Under the pieces are notes generated by a model that did no database searches, had not been told where the DNA came from, and saw nothing but the letters and a program-made list of their open reading frames with translations. Positions 23,718-31,823 of a stretch of 38,507 nt of DNA are shown here, piece after piece. Both the position numbers and the translations under genes were made by a program. The stretch is taken from assembly GCA_036510675.1 (NCBI GenBank), contig DATCDN010000048.1, positions 1 through 38,507 on the forward strand. The letters are read 5' to 3'. The first letter of the stretch is position 1. Each line of letters opens with the position of its first letter. Origin of the DNA: JAATGI01 sp036510675. GTDB taxonomy: Bacteria; Pseudomonadota; Alphaproteobacteria; ATCC43930; CGMCC-115725.

Positions 23718-24647
23718 ATGAAAAAACTGCTCCTCCTCGCCGCCTTTGGATTGGCGCTGGCGTCGGCCGCGCCCGGCGCGTTTGCCCAAGATTCCGACAA
23801 TGACCTGCAACCGCTGATGGACCGCGTCAACCGCCTGGAGCGGGACATGTCGGCGATGGAACGCCAAGTCTATCGTCGCGACGATGACGGGGCGCCAGTG
23901 GTGCGCGGGCAGGGCGGCCAGGGCGGGACTGGCGCCGCCGGCGACGAGATGCATTATGAGCAATTCAGCGACCAGATGCGCGAAATGACTGGCCGCATCG
24001 AGGAAGTGCATCACGAGGTCGATGCCCTGAAGTCGCGCTTTGAAAAGATGTCGAGCGATGTCGATCAGCGCCTCCAGGCGCTGGAGCATGGGAATGGCGG
24101 CGCCTCCGGCACGGCGATGGCCGCGCCCCCGGCGGATCAGCCGGTGACGCCACCGCCGCGCCCCCGCAACGCGCCGGCGCGGCAGGGTAATCTCAACCCG
24201 CCGCCGCCCGATGCCCAAGCCGCGCCGCCGCCGGCGCCCGATTCCGGCTCGCTGCCCAACGGCTCGCCGCAACAGCAGTATGACTATGCCTTCGGCCTGT
24301 TGCGCGACGCCAATTACCCGGCGGCGGAGCGGGCGCTGAAGGATTTCGTGGCGCGCTATCCCACCAATCGCCTGTCCAGCAATGCGCAATATTGGCTGGG
24401 CGAGACCTATTTCGTGCGTGGCCGCTTCCAGGCGGCCGCCGCCGCCTTCGCCGAGGGCTATCAGAAATACCCGAAGGGGCCGAAGGCGCCCGAGGATTTG
24501 TTGAAGCTCGGCACCGCGCTGTCGCAATTGGGACGCAAGCCCGATGCGTGCCGCGCGTTCGCCCAGCTCGATCGCGATTTTCCAGTGGCCCCGGCCAATC
24601 TGAAACAGAAAGAAGCCGAGGAAAAGCGCAAGGCGCGCTGTTCCTAG
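23718..24647 (+). CDS. cpoB: Cell division coordinator CpoB (YbgF), TPR protein
   Basis: CpoB links outer-membrane constriction by Tol-Pal to septal peptidoglycan synthesis. The 309-residue precursor has a signal peptide (MKKLLLLAAFGLALASAAPG ending AFA). An N-terminal trimerising coiled coil follows (DLQPLMDRVNRLERDMSAME and later RIEEVHHEVDALKSRFEKMS), then a Pro/Ala-rich linker. The C-terminal TPR domain has QQYDYAFGLLRDANYPAAER, NAQYWLGETYFVRGRFQAAA and DLLKLGTALSQLGRKPDACR. ATG 23718 is chosen because it begins a clean signal peptide; upstream in-frame starts add unlikely sequence. Confidence 0.93.
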   Translation: MKKLLLLAAFGLALASAAPGAFAQDSDNDLQPLMDRVNRLERDMSAMERQVYRRDDDGAPVVRGQGGQGGTGAAGDEMHYEQFSDQMREMTGRIEEVHHEVDALKSRFEKMSSDVDQRLQALEHGNGGASGTAMAAPPADQPVTPPPRPRNAPARQGNLNPPPPDAQAAPPPAPDSGSLPNGSPQQQYDYAFGLLRDANYPAAERALKDFVARYPTNRLSSNAQYWLGETYFVRGRFQAAAAAFAEGYQKYPKGPKAPEDLLKLGTALSQLGRKPDACRAFAQLDRDFPVAPANLKQKEAEEKRKARCS

Positions 24648-24670
24648 CTTCCGACGATCGCGCCGCCTGG

Positions 24671-25987
24671 ATGACCGCGCCGCGTGACCCTGACCCCCCG
24701 GTCGCGGCCGAGGAATTCGCGGCGGCGCTGGCGGCGCTGGGTCCCTTCGAGCGCGCCCCCCGCCTCGCCGTCGCGGTCTCCGGCGGCCCCGACAGCATGG
24801 CGCTCCTGCATCTGGCGCGCGAATGGGTGACGGCGCATGGCGGCGCGATCGCGGCCCTCACCGTCGATCATGGCCTGCGCCCCGAAGCCGCCGCCGAAGC
24901 CGCGCGGGTCGGGGAATGGTGCGCGGCGCTCGGCGTCGATCATGCGATCCTGCGCTGGGCCGGGCCACGGCCGGCCGGGGATATCCAGGCAGCGGCGCGG
25001 GCCGCGCGCTATCGCCTGCTGGAGGAATGGTGCGCCGCCACCGCCACGTTTCATCTGCTGCTGGCGCATCACCGCGAGGATCAGGCGGAGACCTTTCTCT
25101 TGCGCCTCGCGCGGGGCAGTGGCCTCGACGGTCTGGCGGCGATGTCGCCGATTGTCGAGCGGCCGGGCTGCCGCCTGCTGCGGCCGTTGCTGGCGCTGCC
25201 ACGCGCGCGGCTGCGCGCAAGCCTCGCGGTGCGTGGCCAAGCCTGGGTTCAGGACCCGAGCAATGACAATGCCGCCTATGCCCGAATCCGCCTGCGCCAG
25301 GCGGCGCCCTTGCTTGCGCGGGAAGGGCTGAGCGCGATCCGGCTGGCGGCGACCGCCCGGCGCCTCGCGCGCGCCCGCCAGGTGATTGAATGGCGGCTGG
25401 CCCGGCTGCTGGCGCGTTGCGCGATCCCCGATCCGGCCGGCTTCGTGCGCCTCGATCCGGGACCGCTGCTCGCGGCTTCGGATGAAGTGGGGCTGCGCGC
25501 CCTGGCCGCGGTGCTGACCGCGGTCGGCGGGAGTGACTATCCGCCGCGCCTCGAGCGGCTGGAGCGGCTCCATGCCGCGCTGCGGGCGGGCGCGCCGCGC
25601 GCCCGGACGCTGGGCGGCTGCCGGCTGGTGCCGCATCGCGGCGCCCTGCTGGTATGCCGCGAGCCAGTGGCAATGGCACCGCCAGTCGCCGTCGAGCCGG
25701 GTCGGACCGTGATTTGGGATGGCCGCTTCCGCGCCACCGTGCCGGCCGGGGAGGCAGCGGGGTTGACGCTCGGCCCGCATGCCATTGTTAAGATTTCGGC
25801 GACCGCCCGAACCGTGCCAGCGGCGGCACGGGCCGGGGTCGCCGCCCTGTTCGATGGGCAGGGCCTGGCAATGGTGCCGGCGTTGCGTTTTTGCCGGGAC
25901 GGCGTTGCGCCGGCCGGCGTTACAGGAGAGGCGATCCTGTTACGAAGTACTCGACCGGCGACCGGGGCCGGGATTAAAGTTGTTTAA
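24671..25987 (+). CDS. tilS: tRNA(Ile)-lysidine synthetase TilS
   Basis: TilS converts C34 of tRNA-Ile(CAU) to lysidine so that it reads AUA. The 438-residue protein has the PP-loop ATP-pyrophosphatase motif SGGPDS (residues 37-42) and TVDHGLRPEAAAEA. Further family motifs are HHREDQAETFLLRLARGSGL and the RPLLALPRARLRA segment. The WVQDPSNDNAAYARIRLR motif near residue 193 is diagnostic for TilS. The C-terminal part is divergent, as usual in this family. ATG 24671 lies 23 bases after the cpoB stop. Confidence 0.94.
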   Translation: MTAPRDPDPPVAAEEFAAALAALGPFERAPRLAVAVSGGPDSMALLHLAREWVTAHGGAIAALTVDHGLRPEAAAEAARVGEWCAALGVDHAILRWAGPRPAGDIQAAARAARYRLLEEWCAATATFHLLLAHHREDQAETFLLRLARGSGLDGLAAMSPIVERPGCRLLRPLLALPRARLRASLAVRGQAWVQDPSNDNAAYARIRLRQAAPLLAREGLSAIRLAATARRLARARQVIEWRLARLLARCAIPDPAGFVRLDPGPLLAASDEVGLRALAAVLTAVGGSDYPPRLERLERLHAALRAGAPRARTLGGCRLVPHRGALLVCREPVAMAPPVAVEPGRTVIWDGRFRATVPAGEAAGLTLGPHAIVKISATARTVPAAARAGVAALFDGQGLAMVPALRFCRDGVAPAGVTGEAILLRSTRPATGAGIKVV

Positions 25988-26083
25988 TGGTTTTGCGCCA
26001 CTATGTGTTAGCTATCGCGCGTGCCTGACCCACCGGCCGTGCCGGTTAACGCGGGTCTTGCCTGCCTCTTGAGGGCCTGAGCA

Positions 26084-28009
26084 GTGAACAATTTCGGCAA
26101 GAATCTTGTCCTGTGGATCATCATCGGCCTATTGCTGGTGGCCCTGTTCAACCTCTTTCAAAGTTCGACCTCGCACGGTCCGCAAAACACGCTGCCCTAT
26201 TCGGCCTTTATCGAGGACCTGAAGCAGGGCCAGGTCGCCGACGTGACCATTCAGGGCAATACCATATCCGGCACCTTCACCGACAAGCGCACTTTCTCCA
26301 CCTATGCGCCCAGCGACCCCTCATTGGTCTCGAAGCTGTTGGAGAAGGGCGTGACCGTCAAAGCCGCGCCGGTTGAGGAAAACGTGCCGACGCTGTTGAG
26401 CGTGCTGGTCAACTGGTTCCCGATGCTGCTGCTGATCGGGGTGTGGATTTTCTTCATGCGCCAGATGCAGGGCGGCGGCGGCCGGGCGATGGGCTTCGGC
26501 AAGTCGCGCGCGCGCCTCTTAACCGAGAAGGTCGGCCGCATCACCTTCGACGATGTCGCGGGCATCGACGAGGCGAAATCCGAGCTTGAAGAGATCGTCG
26601 AATATCTGAAGGACCCTCAGCGCTTTCAGCGCCTGGGCGGCAAGATTCCGAAGGGCGTGCTGCTGGTCGGCCCGCCGGGCACCGGCAAGACGCTGTTGGC
26701 GCGCGCCATCGCGGGCGAGGCCAACGTGCCGTTCTTCACCATCTCCGGCTCGGACTTTGTCGAGATGTTCGTCGGCGTCGGCGCCAGCCGGGTGCGCGAC
26801 ATGTTCGAGCAGGGCAAGAAGAACGCGCCCTGCATCATCTTCATCGACGAGATCGACGCGGTCGGCCGTCATCGCGGCGCCGGTCTCGGCGGCGGCAATG
26901 ACGAGCGCGAGCAGACCCTCAACCAATTGCTGGTCGAGATGGACGGGTTCGAGGCGAATGAGGGCGTTATCCTGATCGCCGCGACCAACCGGCCCGATGT
27001 GCTGGACCCGGCCTTGTTGCGCCCCGGCCGCTTCGACCGTCAGGTCGTGGTGCCGAACCCCGACGTGCTCGGCCGCGAGAAGATTCTCAAAGTCCATATG
27101 CGCAAGGTGCCGCTCGCCACCGATGTCGATGCGCGGATCATCGCGCGCGGCACGCCGGGCTTTTCCGGCGCCGATCTCGCCAACCTCGTCAACGAGGCGG
27201 CGCTGATGGCGGCGCGCCGGGGCAAACGCTCCGTCACCATGGCCGAGTTCGAATTCGCCAAGGACAAAGTGCTGATGGGCGCCGAACGCCGCTCCATGGT
27301 GATGACGGAGGAGGAAAAATCCCTCACCGCCTATCATGAGGGCGGCCATGCGCTGGTCATGCTCTACGCGGTGGGCCATGAGCCGCTGCACAAAGTCACC
27401 ATCATTCCGCGCGGCCGGGCGCTGGGCGTCACCATGTTCCTGCCCGAGCGCGACAAGTACAGCCAGTCGAAGATGGAGCTCGAGGCGATGATGACCAGCC
27501 TGTTCGGCGGCCGCGTCGCGGAAGAGCTGATCTTCGGCACCGAGAAGGTGACGACCGGCGCCTCGGACGATATCCGCCGGGCGTCCTCGCTGGCGCGCCG
27601 CATGGTGACCGAATTCGGCTTCAGCCCGAAACTCGGGCCACTGCGCTATAGCGAGAACGAGGAAGAAGTGTTCCTCGGCCACTCCGTGACTCAGCGCAAG
27701 AACGTCTCGGAGGCGACCGCCAAGATCATCGACGAGGAAATCCGCCGGCTGGTCGATGAGGCCGAGCACCGCGCGCGGAACATCCTGACCGAGCATTTGG
27801 GGGAGCTGCACCAACTCGCCAAGGGCCTCCTTGAATTCGAGACCCTGTCGGCCGATGAAATCCGGCGCCTCATTCGTGGTGAAAAAATCGTGCGCGACGC
27901 CGGCGGTCCGATGGAAGAGCCGGCGCGCTCGCCAGGCCGGCGCTCCTCGGTGCCGCCCTCGGGCAAGGCAGCAGGCGGCCTGGAGCCGGAGCCGCAGCCC
28001 GGCGCTTAA
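26084..28009 (+). CDS. ftsH: ATP-dependent zinc metalloprotease FtsH
   Basis: FtsH is the membrane-anchored AAA+ protease that degrades regulators and misassembled membrane proteins. The 641-residue protein has two membrane helices (about residues 8-26 and 103-125) around a periplasmic domain. Walker A GPPGTGKT is at 196-203, with Walker B IIFIDEIDAVG and the second region of homology ATNRPDVLDPALLRPGRFDR. The zinc site is HEGGH (418-422), with a distant acidic ligand in TGASDDIRRA. The GTG start follows a 96-base gap after tilS. In most alphaproteobacteria folP or glmM follows directly; here a nuclease-bearing inverted-repeat unit intervenes. Confidence 0.97.
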   Translation: MNNFGKNLVLWIIIGLLLVALFNLFQSSTSHGPQNTLPYSAFIEDLKQGQVADVTIQGNTISGTFTDKRTFSTYAPSDPSLVSKLLEKGVTVKAAPVEENVPTLLSVLVNWFPMLLLIGVWIFFMRQMQGGGGRAMGFGKSRARLLTEKVGRITFDDVAGIDEAKSELEEIVEYLKDPQRFQRLGGKIPKGVLLVGPPGTGKTLLARAIAGEANVPFFTISGSDFVEMFVGVGASRVRDMFEQGKKNAPCIIFIDEIDAVGRHRGAGLGGGNDEREQTLNQLLVEMDGFEANEGVILIAATNRPDVLDPALLRPGRFDRQVVVPNPDVLGREKILKVHMRKVPLATDVDARIIARGTPGFSGADLANLVNEAALMAARRGKRSVTMAEFEFAKDKVLMGAERRSMVMTEEEKSLTAYHEGGHALVMLYAVGHEPLHKVTIIPRGRALGVTMFLPERDKYSQSKMELEAMMTSLFGGRVAEELIFGTEKVTTGASDDIRRASSLARRMVTEFGFSPKLGPLRYSENEEEVFLGHSVTQRKNVSEATAKIIDEEIRRLVDEAEHRARNILTEHLGELHQLAKGLLEFETLSADEIRRLIRGEKIVRDAGGPMEEPARSPGRRSSVPPSGKAAGGLEPEPQPGA

Positions 28010-28023
28010 GCCCAACCCCTCCA

Positions 28024-28060
28024 TTCTCCCGCGCATGGGCCCCACAGTCGAAGGACGCAC
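28024..28060 (+). repeat. Decayed third copy of the GIY-YIG element repeat
   Basis: TTCTCCCGCGCATGG, then a shortened centre, then CAGTCGAAGGACGCAC matches the outer arm, part of the hairpin and the inner arm (GTCGAGGGACGC) of the repeat at 28093-28146, in the same orientation. The hairpin is largely deleted. Confidence 0.45.
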
Positions 28061-28092
28061 CGATCTAACTTTCTCTCGTCACGCCCCAATTT

Positions 28093-28146
28093 CCTCATCC
28101 CGAGCGGGGATCGATCCGTCAGGATCGGTCCCCTGTCGAGGGACGC
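28093..28146 (+). repeat. Left inverted repeat of GIY-YIG element (hairpin-forming)
   Basis: The outer arm CCTCATCCCGAGC is followed by a 12-bp hairpin (28106-28117 with 28122-28133, one T-G pair, loop GTCA). The inner arm GTCGAGGGACGC follows. The 54 bases match the reverse complement of 28464-28517 at 46 positions. The differences in the stem are mostly compensatory. Confidence 0.85.
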
Positions 28147-28152
28147 ACGAAT

Positions 28153-28455
28153 TTACTTCGCTTTCGTCCATCCCCAAGAAAGCGTGCGAAGGGCGTCGTA
28201 GTCGCCTCGGATCTGCGCCTCTTTCTTGGCCCGGCTCCAGTTTTTCACCTGACGCTCGGCGGCAATGCCATCCGTGATATGTGCGAACTCCTGATGAAAG
28301 ACGAGTATTACCGGTCTTCGGCGTGACGTATATCCACCGAATATCCCCTCATTGTGTTGAGCGACGCGAAGCTCAAGACTCGTCCGCGTCGTGCCGACGT
28401 AATAGGAGCCATCGGTGCAACGTAGGATGTAAAGGCAGATGGCCATTGCGGTCAC
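28153..28455 (-). CDS. Stand-alone GIY-YIG nuclease-domain protein
   Basis: The 100-residue protein consists of little more than a GIY-YIG domain of the small UvrC-N/URI-like group (COG2827/UPF0213-like). The two strand motifs are LYILRCTDGSYYVGTT (in place of GIY...YIG). The catalytic Arg lies in SLELRVAQHNEG, GYTSRRRPVILVFHQEF follows, and the catalytic Glu lies in AAERQVKNWSRAKKEA. All residues needed for activity appear present. Starts are GTG at 28455 or ATG at 28446; GAGGGA from the right repeat lies 11 bases before the GTG and may act as its ribosome binding site. The gene opposes the flanking operon. Its role (repeat mobilisation, repair or homing-like nicking) is unknown. Confidence 0.85.
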   Translation of the reverse strand: MTAMAICLYILRCTDGSYYVGTTRTSLELRVAQHNEGIFGGYTSRRRPVILVFHQEFAHITDGIAAERQVKNWSRAKKEAQIRGDYDALRTLSWGWTKAK

Positions 28456-28463
28456 GTTTGGGC

Positions 28464-28517
28464 GCGTCCCTCGACTATGGACCTATCCTGTCGGATCGGT
28501 CCATGCTCGGGATGAGG
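28464..28517 (-). repeat. Right inverted repeat of GIY-YIG element (hairpin-forming)
   Basis: On the minus strand this reads CCTCATCCCGAGC, a hairpin (28477-28488 with 28493-28504, 11 of 12 pairs, four-base loop), then GTCGAGGGACGC. It ends 21 bases before the folP start, so it lies in the folP leader region and could affect folP expression. Confidence 0.85.
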
Positions 28518-28538
28518 ATGGTGCGAGCAGCAATAGAC

Positions 28539-29630
28539 ATGGCTAACGTCCGTCTTTGCCCCGAGGAAATCCTCGCCGGCGCCGCCGCGCGCGCGGCCGT
28601 GGACGAGGGCAGGGCCTTGCCCCTCGCCGGCGGGCCGCTGGCGTTTGCCGCGGTCGAGGCGCTGGCCCGCGACTCCGCTGGGGCCGCGGTCTCGGAACAT
28701 TTCGCCCTCGCCGATCTGCGCGACTGGGCGGCGCATCACGGCCGGGAAGGCGAGATCGCGGCGGAGCTCGCGCGCATCGCGGCGCCCCGCCCCGCCTGGG
28801 CAGGCTTCGCGCTGGATCGGGCGCTGGATCGGCCGCTGATCATGGGCATCCTCAACGTCACGCCCGACAGTTTCTCCGATGGCGGCGCCTTCTTCGATAC
28901 GGCGCGCGCCATCGACCATGGCCTGGCGATGATGGCGGCGGGCGCCGACATCATCGACATTGGCGGCGAATCGACACGCCCCGGCGCGGCGGAGACGCCG
29001 CCCGAGGAGGAATTGCGCCGCGTCTTCCCGGTGCTGGAGGCGCTGGTCGCGGCCGGCGCGGTGGTCTCGGTGGATACGCGGCGCGCGGTAGTCATGCGCA
29101 CGGTGGCGGCGGCGGGCGCGCGCATCATCAACGATGTCACCGCGCTGACCGGCGATCCGCACAGCCTCCACGTCGCGGCGCACAGCGACACGCCGCTGGT
29201 GCTGATGCACAAGGCGGGCGAGCCGCGCACCATGCAGGAGGCGCCGCGTTACGACGATGTCGCGCTCGACGTGCTCGACTATCTCGAGGCGCGCATCGCG
29301 GCGTGCGAGGCCGCCGGGATCGCGCGCGGCCGCATCCTGATCGATCCGGGCATCGGCTTCGGCAAGCATCCGATCGCGCATAACCTGCCGCTATTGCGGC
29401 GCCTCGCGCTGTTGCACGCCACCGGCTGCGGCATCGTGCTGGGCCTGTCGCGCAAGGCCTTCATCGGCCGCGTCAGCCGTGGTGAGCCGGCGCCCGAGCG
29501 CGTCGCCGGCTCGATCGCCGGCGCGCTCTGGGGCGCGAGCCGCGGCGTGCAGGTCCTGCGCGTCCACGATGTCGCCGAGACCCGCCAGGCGCTGGCGGTG
29601 CAAGGCGCGATTCTGGCGGCACTTCCTTGA
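28539..29630 (+). CDS. folP: Dihydropteroate synthase FolP, N-terminally extended
   Basis: FolP condenses p-aminobenzoate with dihydropterin pyrophosphate in folate synthesis. The 363-residue protein has the TIM-barrel core from about residue 98 (DRPLIMGILNVTPDSFSDGG). It includes the pterin-binding DIIDIGGESTRPGA, VSVDTRRAVV, IINDVTAL, LIDPGIGFGKHP, GLSRKAFIG and the final VLRVHDVAETRQAL. About 95 residues precede the core, longer than in E. coli FolP but seen in related alphaproteobacteria. The extension starts MANVRLCPEEILAG; ATGs at 28512 and 28518 are alternative starts, but they fall within or beside the inverted repeat. It is followed by glmM after 31 bases. Confidence 0.93.
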   Translation: MANVRLCPEEILAGAAARAAVDEGRALPLAGGPLAFAAVEALARDSAGAAVSEHFALADLRDWAAHHGREGEIAAELARIAAPRPAWAGFALDRALDRPLIMGILNVTPDSFSDGGAFFDTARAIDHGLAMMAAGADIIDIGGESTRPGAAETPPEEELRRVFPVLEALVAAGAVVSVDTRRAVVMRTVAAAGARIINDVTALTGDPHSLHVAAHSDTPLVLMHKAGEPRTMQEAPRYDDVALDVLDYLEARIAACEAAGIARGRILIDPGIGFGKHPIAHNLPLLRRLALLHATGCGIVLGLSRKAFIGRVSRGEPAPERVAGSIAGALWGASRGVQVLRVHDVAETRQALAVQGAILAALP

Positions 29631-29661
29631 CGCGCTGGCGGTCCGATAGCTCAATGGCGCC

Positions 29662-31026
29662 ATGACCCGGAAACTGTTCGGCACCGACGGCATTCGCGGC
29701 ACCGCCAATGTCGAGCCGATGACGCCCGAGACCGCCCTTCGGGTGGCGGTGGCGACGGGCCGGGTGCTGCGGCGCGGGTCGCATCGCCATCGCGTGGTCA
29801 TCGGCAAGGATACGCGGCTTTCGGGCTATATGATCGAGCCCGCGCTGACCGCCGGCTTCATCGCCATGGGCATGGATGTCGATCTGGTCGGGCCGATGCC
29901 GACGCCGGCCATCGCCATGCTGACGCGCAGCTTGCGCGCCGATCTCGGCGTGATGATCTCCGCCTCGCACAATCCCTATGAGGATAACGGCATTAAGCTG
30001 TTCGGGCCGGACGGCTATAAATTGTCGGACGAGATCGAGGCCGAGATCGAGGCGCGGCTCGCCGAGACCGACAGCCGCGCCCATGCGGCGGCGCTAGGCC
30101 GCGCGCGCCGGCTCGACGACGCGCCGGGCCGCTATATCGAGGCGGCGAAATCGAGCTTCCCCAAGGGGCTGCGGCTCGATGGCGTCAAGATCGTCATCGA
30201 CTGCGCCAATGGCGGCGCCTATCGCGTCGCGCCGACGGTGCTGTGGGAACTGGGCGCCGAGATTTACCCCATCGGCGTCGCGCCCGACGGCCTCAACATC
30301 AATCTCGATTGCGGCGCCACCCGGCCGGACGCGATGCGCCAGGAAGTAATACGGCGCGGCGCCGATATCGGTCTCGCGCTCGATGGCGATGCCGACCGAC
30401 TGATCGTCGCCGACGAGGCCGGGCGCATTCTCGACGGCGATCAGATCATGGCCCTCATCGCATTGGAATGGCGCGCCGCCGGGCGGCTGGCGGCGCCGGG
30501 CGTGGTGGCGACCGTGATGTCCAATCTCGGGTTCGAGCGGTGCCTCGCGGCGCGCGGCATTCCGCTGACCCGCACCGCCGTCGGCGACCGCTACGTCGTC
30601 GAGGAGATGCGCCGCGTCGGCGCCAATCTCGGCGGCGAGCAGTCGGGCCACATCATCATGGCGGATCACGCCACCACCGGCGACGGGCTGATGGCGGCGC
30701 TGCAGGTGCTGGCGGCGCTGGTCCAGCGCGGGCGGCCGGCCGGCGAAATCTGCCGCCAGTTCACGCCCGTGCCGCAATTGCTGCGCAATGTCCGCCATGG
30801 CGGCGGCGCGCCGCTCGATGCCGCCGAGGTGCGCGCCGCCATCGCGGCGGGCGAGCGCCGGCTCGGCAGCGGCGGGCGCCTTCTGGTGCGCGCCTCGGGC
30901 ACCGAGCCGCTGATCCGCATCATGGCCGAGGGCGATGACCCCGCGCTGATCGAGGAAATTATCGGCACGATCGAGGCGGCGTTGCGCCCGGCGGCCGGCG
31001 TGGCGCGCGGCGAAGCCGCCGCATGA
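29662..31026 (+). CDS. glmM: Phosphoglucosamine mutase GlmM
   Basis: GlmM interconverts glucosamine-6-phosphate and glucosamine-1-phosphate, feeding UDP-GlcNAc for peptidoglycan and lipid A. The 454-residue protein begins TRKLFGTDGIRGTANVEPMT. The phosphoserine loop is ISASHNPYEDNGIK with Ser102 as catalytic residue. The metal loop LDGDADRLIVAD, the sugar-binding GGEQSGHIIMADHATTGDG and the C-terminal phosphate loop RASGTEPLIRIMAEG complete the site. The stop overlaps thiD by four bases (ATGA). Confidence 0.96.
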   Translation: MTRKLFGTDGIRGTANVEPMTPETALRVAVATGRVLRRGSHRHRVVIGKDTRLSGYMIEPALTAGFIAMGMDVDLVGPMPTPAIAMLTRSLRADLGVMISASHNPYEDNGIKLFGPDGYKLSDEIEAEIEARLAETDSRAHAAALGRARRLDDAPGRYIEAAKSSFPKGLRLDGVKIVIDCANGGAYRVAPTVLWELGAEIYPIGVAPDGLNINLDCGATRPDAMRQEVIRRGADIGLALDGDADRLIVADEAGRILDGDQIMALIALEWRAAGRLAAPGVVATVMSNLGFERCLAARGIPLTRTAVGDRYVVEEMRRVGANLGGEQSGHIIMADHATTGDGLMAALQVLAALVQRGRPAGEICRQFTPVPQLLRNVRHGGGAPLDAAEVRAAIAAGERRLGSGGRLLVRASGTEPLIRIMAEGDDPALIEEIIGTIEAALRPAAGVARGEAAA

Positions 31027-31811
31027 AGGGCCGCATCCTCGCCGTCTCCGGGTCCGATTCCGGCGGCGGGGCGGGGGTGGAGGCCGACATCAAAACCGCA
31101 ACCGCGCTCGGCGCCTATGCCGCCACCGCGATTACCGCGCTGACGGCGCAGAACACGCTGGGCATTACCGCTATCCATCCGGTGCCGCCGGATTTCGTCA
31201 CGCGCGCGATGGCGTCGGTGTTGCAGGATATCGGCGCCGACGCGATCAAGACCGGCATGCTACACGGCGCCGCGACCGTCGCCGCCGTCGCCGACATGCT
31301 GGAACGCTACGCGCCCGACATTCCCCTGGTGATCGACCCGGTGATGGTTTCGTCGAGCGGCACGCGGCTCCTGAGCGAGGACGCGATCGACATCCTCATA
31401 CATCGCCTGATCGCGCGCGCGGCGGTGATCACCCCCAATATTCCCGAGGCGGCGATCCTGCTCGGCCGCCCGATCGACGGTCTCGCGGCGATGCAACAGG
31501 CGGCGGCGGATTTGCGCGGGCTGGGCGCGCGGGTCGCGGTCGTCACCGGCGGCCATCTCGCCGGCGCGACGGTCCATGATGTGATCGCCGATGCCGACGG
31601 CGTCACGCTATTGACGGCGCCGCGCCTCGACACCGGCGCGACGCACGGCACCGGCTGTACTTTCGCGACGGCGGCGGCGGTCGGCCTGGCGCAGGGCCTC
31701 GCCCCGCGCGATGCAATCGCGCGCGCCCACGCCTATGTCCACGCGGCGATCCGGGCCGCGCCCGGCTTCGGCCGGGGCAACGGCCCGCTCAATCACGCGA
31801 TTACGCTTTAG
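31023..31811 (+). CDS. thiD: Hydroxymethylpyrimidine (phosphate) kinase ThiD
   Basis: ThiD phosphorylates HMP and HMP-P in thiamine synthesis. The 262-residue ribokinase-like protein opens with ILAVSGSDSGGGAGVEADIK and contains ALTAQNTLGI, DAIKTGMLHG, VIDPVMVSSSG, ITPNIPEAAIL and the anion-hole/catalytic GATHGTGCTFATAAAVGLAQG with the Asp replaced by His in the usual DTHGTGC pattern position (ATHGTGC). The start overlaps glmM. It is convergent with the NIPSNAP gene, only 12 bases apart. Confidence 0.94.
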   Translation: MKGRILAVSGSDSGGGAGVEADIKTATALGAYAATAITALTAQNTLGITAIHPVPPDFVTRAMASVLQDIGADAIKTGMLHGAATVAAVADMLERYAPDIPLVIDPVMVSSSGTRLLSEDAIDILIHRLIARAAVITPNIPEAAILLGRPIDGLAAMQQAAADLRGLGARVAVVTGGHLAGATVHDVIADADGVTLLTAPRLDTGATHGTGCTFATAAAVGLAQGLAPRDAIARAHAYVHAAIRAAPGFGRGNGPLNHAITL

Positions 31812-31823
31812 GCGCCGCGCGGC

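Larger units (their letters stand above)
28093..28517 (-). mobile_element. Putative GIY-YIG nuclease element bounded by 54-bp inverted repeats
   Basis: A 425-base unit consists of two inverted 54-base repeats with one 100-codon GIY-YIG gene on the minus strand filling the interior. Only 6 bases lie between the left repeat and the stop codon, and 8 between the start codon and the right repeat. It sits between ftsH and folP, which are usually neighbours, and is oriented against them. Compactness, terminal repeats and the interrupted operon suggest insertion as a unit. No target-site duplication was confirmed, and mobility is inference. Confidence 0.55.

Noticed and set aside
26519..28060. 513-codon minus-strand open frame opposite ftsH
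   Set aside because: Antisense of a fully conserved FtsH gene; no recognisable domain.
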